Source: Lactobacillaceae bacterium (GTDB lineage Bacteria > Bacillota > Bacilli > Lactobacillales > Lactobacillaceae). Taken from it: a stretch of DNA of 64,000 bases. Shown one piece after another: positions 13,974 to 22,800 of the stretch (position 1 is its first letter; every line of letters starts with the position of its first letter). Position numbers and translations under genes: made by a program. The stretch is from the NCBI GenBank assembly GCA_902834055.1, contig CADFHB010000001.1, positions 124,001-188,000 of the forward strand, given 5' to 3'. The notes under the pieces were generated by a model. The model did no database searches. It saw only the letters and a program-made list of their open reading frames with translations, and was not told where the DNA came from.

Positions 13974-15161
13974 TTGCCGCTATTTAATCAGAAAGTTAGT
14001 CCGGGGCTAACAATTGCGGATGATACTGACATTCTGCACTTTCTCAACCCGGACGATAACGATAAGTATATCGACGCTCGAACGGCGTTAAAGAATTCGG
14101 ATATTTACTCGATTATTTTTCAGCTTAGTGCAGATTTAGCAAATGGAAAGCTAAAGGCAGACGCACCGCGCGCCCAAGGAATTCTTAATAATCCTACACA
14201 GACAAGTAATGCACATGCTTTTTGGCAATCGATGTTTGCACAGTTGCTACTCGGTGGCGAGGCGTTTGCTTACCGGTGGCGTAATCAAAACGGAACAGAC
14301 ATGACATGGGAGTATCTGCGGCCTTCGCAAGTTACTCCTTTTTTGTTAGAGGACGGTTCTGGTCTGATTTACAACGTCACTTTTGACGAGCCTGAGATTG
14401 GTGTTATGCAAGCAATTCCTCAGGCGGACATGATTCATATCCGTTTGCTTAGTCAAAACGGTGGGAAAACAGGTATGAGCCCACTTTACGCATTGGCTAA
14501 TGAACTTCAAATAAAGGACCAGTCAAACAAACTCACGTTAAGTGCTCTGGGGCGTTCTGTCATTGCACCGGGTGTTTTAACGATTAAGCATGGAGGACTG
14601 GTTAACGACAAGATGAAGGCTTCTCGTTCGCGCAAATTTATGAAGCAGATGTCTGATTCCCAAAACGGTCCAATCGTACTTGATGACCTGGAAGAATACA
14701 CGCCGCTAGAAGTGAAGAGTAATGTAGCTCAATTACTCAACCAGGTTAATTGGACTGGTGCACAGATTGCTAAGGTTTACGGTGTCTCAGACAGCATTAT
14801 CAACGGGCAAGGTGATCAACAATCGTCAATTCAGATGATGGGTAATGCTTACGTCAAGTCACTGTCGCGGTTTGCTAAGGCAGTCACGGGAGAACTTAAT
14901 AACAAGCTAAACGCTGACATCACATTAGACTTGCGGTCGGCAATTGACCCGTTAGGCGATGAGTACGCTTCAACCGTTTCCAACTTGCAGAAGAACGGCA
15001 CGCTTGGTGCAAACCAAGCAGCCTGGCTTCTCCAACAAGCTAATTACTTGCCTGACGACATGCCGGAGAAGGAAGAACCAAAGGTACAGGTTCAACCTGT
15101 ACAGATGGTGTCTAGCAATAAGCAATCATCGGAAGGAGGTGAGAATGATGACGAAAATTAA
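13974..15161 (+). CDS. Portal protein, HK97 type
   Basis: A 395-residue portal, the ring through which DNA enters the head. Typical features are the N-terminal DIYSIIFQLSADLANGK stretch, the central GGEAFAYRWRNQNG and DMIHIRLLSQNGGKTGMSPL segments and the GVSDSIINGQGDQQSSIQMM motif before the C-terminal helices. The start is TTG, with AAAGGAGGTG upstream. The C-terminal 35 residues are polar and overlap the protease gene. Confidence 0.93.
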   Translation: MPLFNQKVSPGLTIADDTDILHFLNPDDNDKYIDARTALKNSDIYSIIFQLSADLANGKLKADAPRAQGILNNPTQTSNAHAFWQSMFAQLLLGGEAFAYRWRNQNGTDMTWEYLRPSQVTPFLLEDGSGLIYNVTFDEPEIGVMQAIPQADMIHIRLLSQNGGKTGMSPLYALANELQIKDQSNKLTLSALGRSVIAPGVLTIKHGGLVNDKMKASRSRKFMKQMSDSQNGPIVLDDLEEYTPLEVKSNVAQLLNQVNWTGAQIAKVYGVSDSIINGQGDQQSSIQMMGNAYVKSLSRFAKAVTGELNNKLNADITLDLRSAIDPLGDEYASTVSNLQKNGTLGANQAAWLLQQANYLPDDMPEKEEPKVQVQPVQMVSSNKQSSEGGENDDEN

Positions 15162-15900
15162 CGTCAAAGGTGCTGTTGTTAGTAATGACGATGCAGAAAT
15201 CTATAGTTGGCTGGGCTATGACAATGTTAGCCCTCGCCAAGTAGAGGATGCATTAAATAACGATACTGATGGTCAAGTACAAGTAAACATCAACTCTGGT
15301 GGCGGTAGCGTGTTTGCCGCTAGCGAAATTTACACGATGCTGAAGGCTTACTCCGGTAAGGTAACGGTCAACGTGCAGGGATTAGCCGCTTCCGCTGCTT
15401 CTGTGATTGCAATGGCTGGAGACGTGGTTAACATGTCACCAACTGCTCAAATGATGATCCATAAGGCATCGACTATTTCTATGGGGAATGCTGATGACTT
15501 TGCGCACGACTCAAAAATGTTAGATGTTACAGATCAGTCGATCGTAAATGCCTATGCAGCCAAGACCGGCATGGATCGTGCAGATATTTTACAAATGATG
15601 GCTAATACCACCTTTATGACAGCCCAAGATGCGGTTGATAAAGGGTTCGCTGACAGCATCTCAACCGGCGCTGAGGAAAATAGCCAAGTGCCACAGGTAG
15701 TTAATGCGATTAACACGCCAATCATTGGTAATAATGCCATTTCAAAAATCAAGACACTTATGGCTAAGGTACGGAGTGCTAAGCCAAAAAATAAGGTGGA
15801 AACGCCTAATAATAATGAAAGCAAGCCAACTTCTAGTCTAAAAGATCAGAAGCTGGCAATTTTATTTGGCAGAAAGGATGATGACAATGCCAACGATTAA
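15145..15900 (+). CDS. Head maturation protease, ClpP-like (S14)
   Basis: A 251-residue ClpP-like protease that cleaves the capsid scaffold. The catalytic serine lies in GLAASAASVIAMAG and the histidine in MMIHKAST, with the VNINSGGGSVFAASEIY oxyanion strand before them. The frame extends far upstream but that part is inside the portal gene; ATG at 15145 or 15148 follows GGAAGGAGGTGA. The C-terminal 60 residues are a lysine and asparagine rich tail, possibly a scaffold segment. Confidence 0.93.
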   Translation: MMTKINVKGAVVSNDDAEIYSWLGYDNVSPRQVEDALNNDTDGQVQVNINSGGGSVFAASEIYTMLKAYSGKVTVNVQGLAASAASVIAMAGDVVNMSPTAQMMIHKASTISMGNADDFAHDSKMLDVTDQSIVNAYAAKTGMDRADILQMMANTTFMTAQDAVDKGFADSISTGAEENSQVPQVVNAINTPIIGNNAISKIKTLMAKVRSAKPKNKVETPNNNESKPTSSLKDQKLAILFGRKDDDNAND

Positions 15901-17071
15901 TGATTTAAATGACGCCTGGATTGCAAAGGGTCAACAGGTGTCAGACTTAGATAACAAGTTAAACGCCGCTGTTCTTGATGATAACTTTACTAAGGACAAG
16001 TTTACTGAATTGAAGGAACAACGTGACAACGCTAAGGCTCAACGTGATGCTATCAAGGATCAACTTGAAGAAGCACGAGCATTAGAAGTTAAGAACATGG
16101 GTGAGAAGGATAAGAAGCCTTTAAACAAGAAGGAATTGGATATTAAAGACCAGTTTGTTAAGGACTTCAAGAACATGGTTACGTCTGGTAAGACCGGTGC
16201 TGGTAATGGTGGCTTGACTATTCCAGACGACATTCAATACGCTATCCACAAGCTGGTACGGCAATTCGCTACGTTACAAAACTTGGTTAACGTTGAATCT
16301 GTAACTACTACAACTGGTTCGCGTACTTACGAAAAGCTTTCTGACATTACTCCAATGACGGACTTGGATGATGAAACAGCAGCTATTCCAGATATGGACG
16401 ATCCAGAATTAACGCTGATCAAGTACGCTATTCACCGCTATGCAGCCATTCAAACAGTTACTAACAGCCTTTTGAAGGATACTGTAGAAAACATCCTTGC
16501 ATGGCTGTCAGACTGGGTAGCCAAGAAGGTAACTGTAACTCGGAACACCAAGATTATTGAAGCAATGGGCAAGCCATCTAAGAAACCAACCATTGCCAAC
16601 TTTGACGACATCAAGGACCTGGAAAACAACACACTTGATCCGGCTATTATGGCCAGTTCCAGCTTTGTCACTAACCAGTCTGGTTACAACGTACTTTCTA
16701 AGGTGAAGGATGCTGAAGGCCGTTATATGCTGCAACGTGATGTAACTCAGCCAGATGTTTACCGCTTAGACGGCAAGACTATCACTGTCGTTGCTGACAA
16801 GTGGTTGCCTGACATCTCTGGTGCTCACCCGCTTTACTATGGTGATTTGAAGCAAGGTATCACGCTTTATGACCGTGAACATATGTCCTTGCTATCTACT
16901 AACATTGGTGCCGGTGCCTTTGAACATGATCTTTACAAGGTTCGTGTCATTGACCGGTTCGATGTGGAAGTTATCGATGATGGTGCATGGGCTGTCGCCT
17001 CATTTAAGACGGTTGCTAATCAAAAAGCGACTGCTCCAGAAGCCTCTGGCGCAACGGGGGCTGGTAAGTAA
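15887..17071 (+). CDS. Major capsid protein, HK97 fold
   Basis: A 394-residue capsid protein. Residues 1-105 are a charged coiled coil acting as scaffold (LNDAWIAKGQQVSDLDNKLN), removed by the protease. The mature part begins near GNGGLTIPDDIQ and shows the family patterns FATLQNLVNVESVTTTTGS and YYGDLKQGITLYDREHM. The ATG at 15887 has AAAGG ten bases upstream and overlaps the end of the protease gene. Confidence 0.95.
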   Translation: MPTINDLNDAWIAKGQQVSDLDNKLNAAVLDDNFTKDKFTELKEQRDNAKAQRDAIKDQLEEARALEVKNMGEKDKKPLNKKELDIKDQFVKDFKNMVTSGKTGAGNGGLTIPDDIQYAIHKLVRQFATLQNLVNVESVTTTTGSRTYEKLSDITPMTDLDDETAAIPDMDDPELTLIKYAIHRYAAIQTVTNSLLKDTVENILAWLSDWVAKKVTVTRNTKIIEAMGKPSKKPTIANFDDIKDLENNTLDPAIMASSSFVTNQSGYNVLSKVKDAEGRYMLQRDVTQPDVYRLDGKTITVVADKWLPDISGAHPLYYGDLKQGITLYDREHMSLLSTNIGAGAFEHDLYKVRVIDRFDVEVIDDGAWAVASFKTVANQKATAPEASGATGAGK

Positions 17072-17085
17072 TGAGGTGATTGGCA

Positions 17086-17436
17086 ATGAGCGGTGAACAA
17101 CAACTAGATCCGTTAGTACCTCGGGTTCGTGACATGCTTTATCTTGATGATGATAGCGACGACCAGTTGCTCGATTCATATATTAAAGCCGCTCAAGCCT
17201 TTGTTCACAATGCCGTCGGTGAGGACGTCAACGGTTTCTATGAAGACGCAGGCGTTTCTTCACTGGTGACCTTAGCCGTGATGTCGTTAGCTGGTACGTA
17301 CTACCAAAATCGATTGGCCTTATCCGATGTGCAAGCATATCGGGTGGACTTAACGATGAACAGCATCATCGGTCAGCTACGTGGGCTAAGGGATACCTTT
17401 GCAGAAAAGGAAGTGAACGATGATGGCAAGAACTAA
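17086..17436 (+). CDS. Head-tail connector, gp6-like
   Basis: A 116-residue, helical, acidic protein of the HK97 gp6-like connector group. The patterns DDSDDQLLDSYIKAAQAFV and LVTLAVMSLAGTYYQNR are typical. It forms a ring under the portal. The ATG at 17086 is chosen over the TTG at 17080 because of GAGGTG spacing. It overlaps the next gene. Confidence 0.88.
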   Translation: MSGEQQLDPLVPRVRDMLYLDDDSDDQLLDSYIKAAQAFVHNAVGEDVNGFYEDAGVSSLVTLAVMSLAGTYYQNRLALSDVQAYRVDLTMNSIIGQLRGLRDTFAEKEVNDDGKN

Positions 17437-17800
17437 TTACCGTTATCCACTTCACAGAATGCGTCATAAGGCCAAGTTCGGCTCGATTAAGAGTCACCAA
17501 AACAAGATGGGTGTCAATGTGATGGGGTTCGTTGACGAATTTACTCTGCATTACGCAAAGATTAACCTCACACTCTCACAACGTTATGGTGTGGCCGGCT
17601 CTACACTTGAGCACTCAACGGTGATCGCTATTCGGCACAATCCAAAGGTCAAAGAACCGATGTTAGTCAAACTGGCAGACGGTGTAACGTACTCAATTAC
17701 TAATATTTCGGCCAATAACGATGACTACATTTCTTATGACCTTTTGACTTTGACGAGATATCAAAAAGGCGGAGGTGGTGCCGATGGCCGACGGAGTTAG
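17420..17800 (+). CDS. Head closure / head-tail adaptor protein
   Basis: A 126-residue mostly beta protein following the gp6-like connector, in the place of the SPP1 gp16-like head-tail adaptor. The segment LSQRYGVAGSTLEHSTVIAI and the GVTYSITNISANN stretch fit that family. ATG at 17420 or 17423. The glycine-rich end overlaps the next gene. Confidence 0.8.
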   Translation: MMARTNYRYPLHRMRHKAKFGSIKSHQNKMGVNVMGFVDEFTLHYAKINLTLSQRYGVAGSTLEHSTVIAIRHNPKVKEPMLVKLADGVTYSITNISANNDDYISYDLLTLTRYQKGGGGADGRRS

Positions 17801-18221
17801 CATGGATGAGTTTCTCCAGCAATGGCTTGATAAGGTCAAAAAGATCAGTACCGACCTTACACCGAAGGAAAAAGAGCGTATCACCGCAGCGGGTGGCCAG
17901 GTTTTTAAAGAGAAACTGACCCAAACTACTCGAGAAAAGCACTATTCTAACCACAATGACCGGGCCTACGGTCACGCCGCAGATAATATCGATTTAATGA
18001 AGTCCGATGTTGATGGTGACCATAATGGTAATGTCACGGTTGGCTGGAATAATCATTATCATGCAATGAACATGATGCGGCTTAATGACGGCTACAAAGG
18101 CTATACGGCCGACCATTTCATTACGAATCTGATTCAAGATAATGATGTCTCAAATGCTGTTTTGAAAGCAGAATCGGAAGAATACCAGAAAATGATAAAA
18201 GAAAAGGGTGGTGACGAGTAA
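17784..18221 (+). CDS. HK97 gp10-like tail component
   Basis: A 145-residue protein of the HK97-gp10 family, a neck component linking head and tail. Recognisable are FLQQWLDKVKKISTDLTPKE and VTVGWNNHYHAMNMMRLNDG. The ATG at 17784 follows GGAGG by eight bases; the GTG at 17775 lies within that site. Its stop shares a base with the next start (TAATG). Confidence 0.85.
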   Translation: MADGVSMDEFLQQWLDKVKKISTDLTPKEKERITAAGGQVFKEKLTQTTREKHYSNHNDRAYGHAADNIDLMKSDVDGDHNGNVTVGWNNHYHAMNMMRLNDGYKGYTADHFITNLIQDNDVSNAVLKAESEEYQKMIKEKGGDE

Positions 18222-18595
18222 TGCTTGCAATTCTACGGGCCCAAAAGCTTATGCAAAGCATGAAAGACACCACTTTAGACGCAGTATATACGAGTAACCT
18301 TCCTGTGGAAGAAGTTGATGATTCTTCACGAACGGTTGCACTGATTACTGATGTTCGTTCTGACTTAGCATTACCTGGTAACGGTGATTTTCATGCACAA
18401 GACAAGCAGGTTGAGGTACAAATCTACTACAAACTTGACGGGGACGACCCTGACGAGTTTGAGACAAAGCTAAAACATTTATTCATCCAAAACGGGTGGG
18501 TTATGTTTGATAATCGTGGTCACACTGTTGACCCTAACACTCAACAGCTAACGGCTACGTTTTATTTTGACTATTTTGAAATTGAGACTGCTTAG
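18221..18595 (+). CDS. DUF806 family tail terminator
   Basis: A 124-residue alpha/beta protein matching DUF806, common in lactobacillus phages at the tail-terminator position. Note VEVQIYYKLDGDDPDEFETK and the final TATFYFDYFEIET. It would cap the tail tube where it joins the neck. A terminator-like hairpin begins inside its last codons. Confidence 0.82.
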   Translation: MLAILRAQKLMQSMKDTTLDAVYTSNLPVEEVDDSSRTVALITDVRSDLALPGNGDFHAQDKQVEVQIYYKLDGDDPDEFETKLKHLFIQNGWVMFDNRGHTVDPNTQQLTATFYFDYFEIETA

Positions 18596-18606
18596 GCGGT
18601 CTTTTT
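18586..18606 (+). terminator. Terminator-like hairpin before the major tail gene
   Basis: GACTGC (18586-18591), loop TTAG, GCGGTC (18596-18601) and five T. It stands within the late operon, so it probably acts as a partial terminator or mRNA end that adjusts expression of the tail tube gene. Confidence 0.55.
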
Positions 18607-18633
18607 ATTTTTATAAAGAAAGAAGGATATTAA

Positions 18634-19260
18634 ATGCTTATTCACGGTATTAAAAAGGCTTGGGTTGCCCTTAAGAGTGCCGATGGTAAGAGTTTACTTA
18701 CTGGCGAAAAGGGGCTTTCGCAAAACGGCCTTTACGAGTTAGACCACAACGTTTTAGGTGTGGCTAGTGCTGAATTAAAGGGGCTTGATGGTTCTAAGTT
18801 GGAAAAAATCAGTGGGAACAACATCGTTCAATACAGCTACGCTGACCCACTAAACCCACAAGCAACGTTGTCTATTAACAACTTACCTATGGATATTCTG
18901 GCAAAGCTAGTTGGTATGGAAAAACAAGGGACTGGTTGGCAGATGGCCGACACTAAGCCAACTGGGGCTTTGATTGTTGAAGCACCATCAATGACTACTG
19001 ATGACGCAGTTTACTTCGCCTTCCCGTCTGGTAACTTCCTGATGGGTGACAAGAAGCTTGATACTGATACGGATTCAAAGAAGACACCGGTTACTGACCA
19101 AATGACTTTTGCCGCTATCGATGACCCTAACATCAATGATCTGTACCGGATTTACGCCACTACTGACACTGACTGGAAGGACGAAGACACGATGTTCAAG
19201 GAACTATTCCCTGACTACTCTGCTTCTCCAACTTCCCCAACCGTTAAGCCGACTGTCTAG
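18634..19260 (+). CDS. Major tail tube protein
   Basis: A 208-residue protein in the position of the tail tube subunit, between the tail terminator and the chaperones. It has its own strong AGAAGGA ribosome site. Patterns such as QPSYADPLNPQATL-like (IVQYSYADPLNPQATLSINN) and DAVYFAFPSGNFLMGD fit the phi13-type major tail family. The C-terminal 15 residues are S/T/P rich. Confidence 0.88.
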   Translation: MLIHGIKKAWVALKSADGKSLLTGEKGLSQNGLYELDHNVLGVASAELKGLDGSKLEKISGNNIVQYSYADPLNPQATLSINNLPMDILAKLVGMEKQGTGWQMADTKPTGALIVEAPSMTTDDAVYFAFPSGNFLMGDKKLDTDTDSKKTPVTDQMTFAAIDDPNINDLYRIYATTDTDWKDEDTMFKELFPDYSASPTSPTVKPTV

Positions 19261-19323
19261 CTAAACTGAGTCGCCTAAGAAATACACAGTACGCAAGGGC
19301 GGCTTTTAGAAAGGATTTTGAGA

Positions 19324-19668
19324 ATGGAAATTTACGTAAAACTCTTTGATAAAAAGTTCGATGTTAAATCCTCTAACAAAGCGGTTCGTAATGCTTTAAA
19401 GATGCAATACGAGTTTGCGAAGATGAACAATACGGCCGACAAAGACGCAACCGAAGTCTTTGCCGCTCAAATTGAGGTTATTGACGAAGCCGAATCCTTT
19501 ATGAAGGACGTTTTGAAACTGACTAAGAAGCAGGCCGAAGCATTAGATGAAATGGACTTCCAGGAAACCATGTCTGCCGTTGGTTATATCTGTAATCGCA
19601 TGATGGGTATGTCCGATGAACAAATCAAGGAAGATACAGAAAAGGTACGTGAAGACCCAAAAAAGTAA
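19324..19668 (+). CDS. Tail assembly chaperone, short form (gpG-like)
   Basis: A 114-residue helical protein preceding the tape measure gene. Its last codons run over a slippery site, CCC AAA AAA G, just before the TAA stop. Most ribosomes would stop here and give the short chaperone; a fraction would shift back one base and continue to 19898. The pair coats the tape measure protein during tail assembly. ATG at 19324 follows AAAGGAT. Confidence 0.88.
   Translation: MEIYVKLFDKKFDVKSSNKAVRNALKMQYEFAKMNNTADKDATEVFAAQIEVIDEAESFMKDVLKLTKKQAEALDEMDFQETMSAVGYICNRMMGMSDEQIKEDTEKVREDPKK
19656..19665 (+). promoter_or_regulatory. -1 ribosomal frameshift site
   Basis: The sequence CCCAAAAAAG is in the zero frame as C CCA AAA AAG, so it contains both C CCA AAA and A AAA AAG, two good -1 slippery heptamers, one base before the TAA stop. 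The -1 frame is open straight through the site and for 77 codons beyond. Confidence 0.85.
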
Positions 19669-19898
19669 ATTGGAAGGCACGCGAGTGGGAACTAAAAAAT
19701 CGGCTAGAAGACTTTGACTTTGCTGAAAAGCAAGCAATTTCTAATTTTGGTTGGTCGATTGAAACCTTCGATAAGGCCGATTATTACCGTATGCATGAGA
19801 TTATGTCTGCTAAGGACACTAAAGACCGTGCTGTTGACCCACTCAGTGCAATCATGGGTATTCGTACTGCACAATCAAAACGGAAAGGAGGTAAATAA
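19665..19898 (+). CDS. Tail assembly chaperone, frameshift extension (gpT-like)
   Basis: The -1 frame after the slippery site encodes VNWKAREWELKNRLEDFDFA and continues for 77 codons to the TAA at 19896-19898. It has no good start codon of its own near its beginning and no ribosome site, as expected for a frameshift extension. The fused product would be about 190 residues. The stop overlaps the ATG of the tape measure gene. Confidence 0.85.
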   Translation, partial: VNWKAREWELKNRLEDFDFAEKQAISNFGWSIETFDKADYYRMHEIMSAKDTKDRAVDPLSAIMGIRTAQSKRKGGK

Positions 19899-22800
19899 TG
19901 CCAAAAGTAAGTAATGTTATAGCGACTAAGATTGCCCTCGATATGGTCGAAGCTAGTACGTCGATTCGTAATCTGACTACTGTGGTTAACAGTGCTACCC
20001 AAGCTTGGAAGGCTAATGAAGCTAACATGCGGGCAGCCGGTGACTATGCCGGTGCTGCTCGTGCTAAGTATGAGGGCCTTGGTAATGTTATTAGTGCTCA
20101 ACGGGACAAAATTGAAGCCCTTGAACGTAAGCAATCTGAGATGAATACGATTGATAAAAAGGCGGCTGACCAGTACCTCGAGTTGCGGTCAAAGCTTAAC
20201 GAATATCGTGAAGAGATGGATAAGCTCGATACCACTACTGAAAAAGGCAAGGCACGGTATAAAGAACTTGACGAGGCAATTACCCGTACTAAGCAGGAAC
20301 TTGATAGCCTTGACACTGGGACGGTTAAGTCAGCCGAACAATTCTTAAAGTACGGTCAGGAAGTTGACCGGGCTAAGGCTAAGTTAGCTAGTTTGGAATC
20401 ACAACAACGGCGGGCCGCTCAACAAGTTGACCTTGAAAACAGCGGTGTTGTTCGTCTGAATGCGACTATGCGGGCCCAAGGGGCACTGGCTTCTGCAACC
20501 GCTGAGCGACTGCGCTCCGAAGGCCAGAACTACCAAGCGATGACCGTTGAAGTCAATAACCTTCGTTCTCGTCTTGATACCTTACGGAATATCCAACAGC
20601 GGGAAGTGCAGTTGCTTAGTTCAACCCGTGCTCGTATGGGTGAAACTTCAACCGAGTACATGAAGCAAGCAACTCGGGTACAGGAACTTGGTACTAAGAT
20701 TCAAGACACCCGGAGCAAAATCGCTGAATTAAATGCGACTATGCAACGGACACCAACAGGCTGGCTTGGCAACGTGGCCTCACGTCTTGACAGTATTCAA
20801 GGCAGAGCCGACCGGGTATCGACTACCTTTGGTCGAATTTTTGGTGCAACCGCCGCCGCTAACCTTTTCACCAACGCTTTAGGTTCAATTAGCGCTCGTA
20901 TGGGCGACTTAATTAAGTCCGGTGTTGAATACAACGTTGAGCAAAATAAGATGGTATCAACCTGGACAACCTTGACTGGTTCTGCTTCCAAGGCTAAACC
21001 GATGATCGACTCAATTAATCGTATGTCGAAGGCAACTGGGCAGAACGTTGATGTTGTTAATGAGCTGGAACAAGGCTTTTACCACCTGAATTCAAGTAAG
21101 TCACAAGCCGACGGAATGACTAGTTCTCTGCTTAACATGGCCGACGCCGTTGGCTTGAATGGTGAACAGATCCGGGCCGTTGAGCAAGACATGGTTCACG
21201 GAATGGCCACTGGTAAGATCACTCAGGGTGAACTGAACCAGATTAGCCAGTACTTCCCGATGATTGATGCAGCAATGGCTAAACACTTCCACACGACTAT
21301 TAAGGGAATGCGACAAATGGCCAAAGCTGGGAAGATTACTTCTAAGGACCTACAAGATGTCTTTGAACAACTAGGTAATGGCAAGTACAAGAAAGCTGCC
21401 GAAAACATGATGAACTCATACTTCGGTGTTTTCCGTACCATTAGGGCTAGTTCCAAAAGACTGATGGGCGATATTGAAGCGCCTTTTATGACAGCTACTA
21501 ATCCAATTTTGCAAGCTACAAGAAAATGGATTAACGATGACAGAACCGATAAGGAATTCTCACGGTTTGGTAAACATATTTCAAAAGCCTTAAACAAGGT
21601 AATCAGTGCCTTTGGTGGTTCAAATTTCAGTACTAAAACTCTTGATAATGCCCTTAAGTCTGCAACGCGTGGAGTAGATGAATTAGGTGATGTTATTTCT
21701 AGGCACCATGCTCAAATTTCTAGTTTCTTTAGAGCTTTTAAGGCCGGATCAGCCGCGCAAATTAAGATCTTCGCGGCCGTCTTTGTTGACCTGTCTAAGG
21801 TACTATTGCCAGTTCTAAACTTGATGGCACGCTTCCCAAAGACTAGTGCTGCTTTGGTGACTGGTATGCTTTTAGCATCACGTGCTGTTCGAACATTACA
21901 AGCTGGTATCAGCGGCTTTGAAACGTTGAAGGATGTTAGCCAAAAAATTCGGAAATTTGGAAGGAATCTCAAAAATATTCCTGAAAAGAAAACGATTGCT
22001 GTCAATGCTTTGACTGAAAAAGCGCAGACAAAAATGTCAACGTTTAAGAAAACGGTCGCAAGCATTCAGAAGGATTTTGAAGTTCGTGGTCATGCGGCTG
22101 TTGCAACAGGGATCACTAATATTAAGCGTTTTGGAACAGCTATATTACAGTTGCCTAAGAGAGTTATAGTACGAACAAGAGCAATTATTACTAGTGCTAT
22201 TTCAAATACTCGACGCTTAGGAGCAACGCTTCGGTCAATTCCACATAGGATTGTTGTAAGCACTCAATCAGCTGTTGCAAGTTTACGACGTTTAAGATTA
22301 GGAGCACGTCTAGCAGCTACCACTTCTAAAGCTGCATTTACCACGATTGGAATCGGTGCAAGAGCCGCAGGAATGGCTATTGACGCGATGGGTGGCCCAA
22401 TCGGTGTTGCAATAATGGCCTTTACTACCCTTTATTCTCACAGTGCAAAATTCCGCAAATTCTGTAACGGTATTATTTCTGGCGCGGCAAAAGCTGGTAA
22501 AGCGTTAGTTTCGGGAATTGGTGGGGCTATAACGAAGACTGCTAATTTCGTGAAAAATAATTGGAAAGAAATTGGCCTCTACTTAGTCAATCCGATTGCA
22601 GGAGCTCTAAATAGCTTGTATAAGCACAATGCTAAATTTCGTAAATTTGTTAATGGAATTGCATCTGGTGCTATGAAAGCTGGTAAAGCGTTAGTTTCAG
22701 GCATCGGTGGAGCAGTAACTAAATCGATAAGCTTTGTTAAAAACAACTGGAAAGAAATTGGCCTATACTTAGTTAACCCAGTGGCAGGAGCCATCAATAG

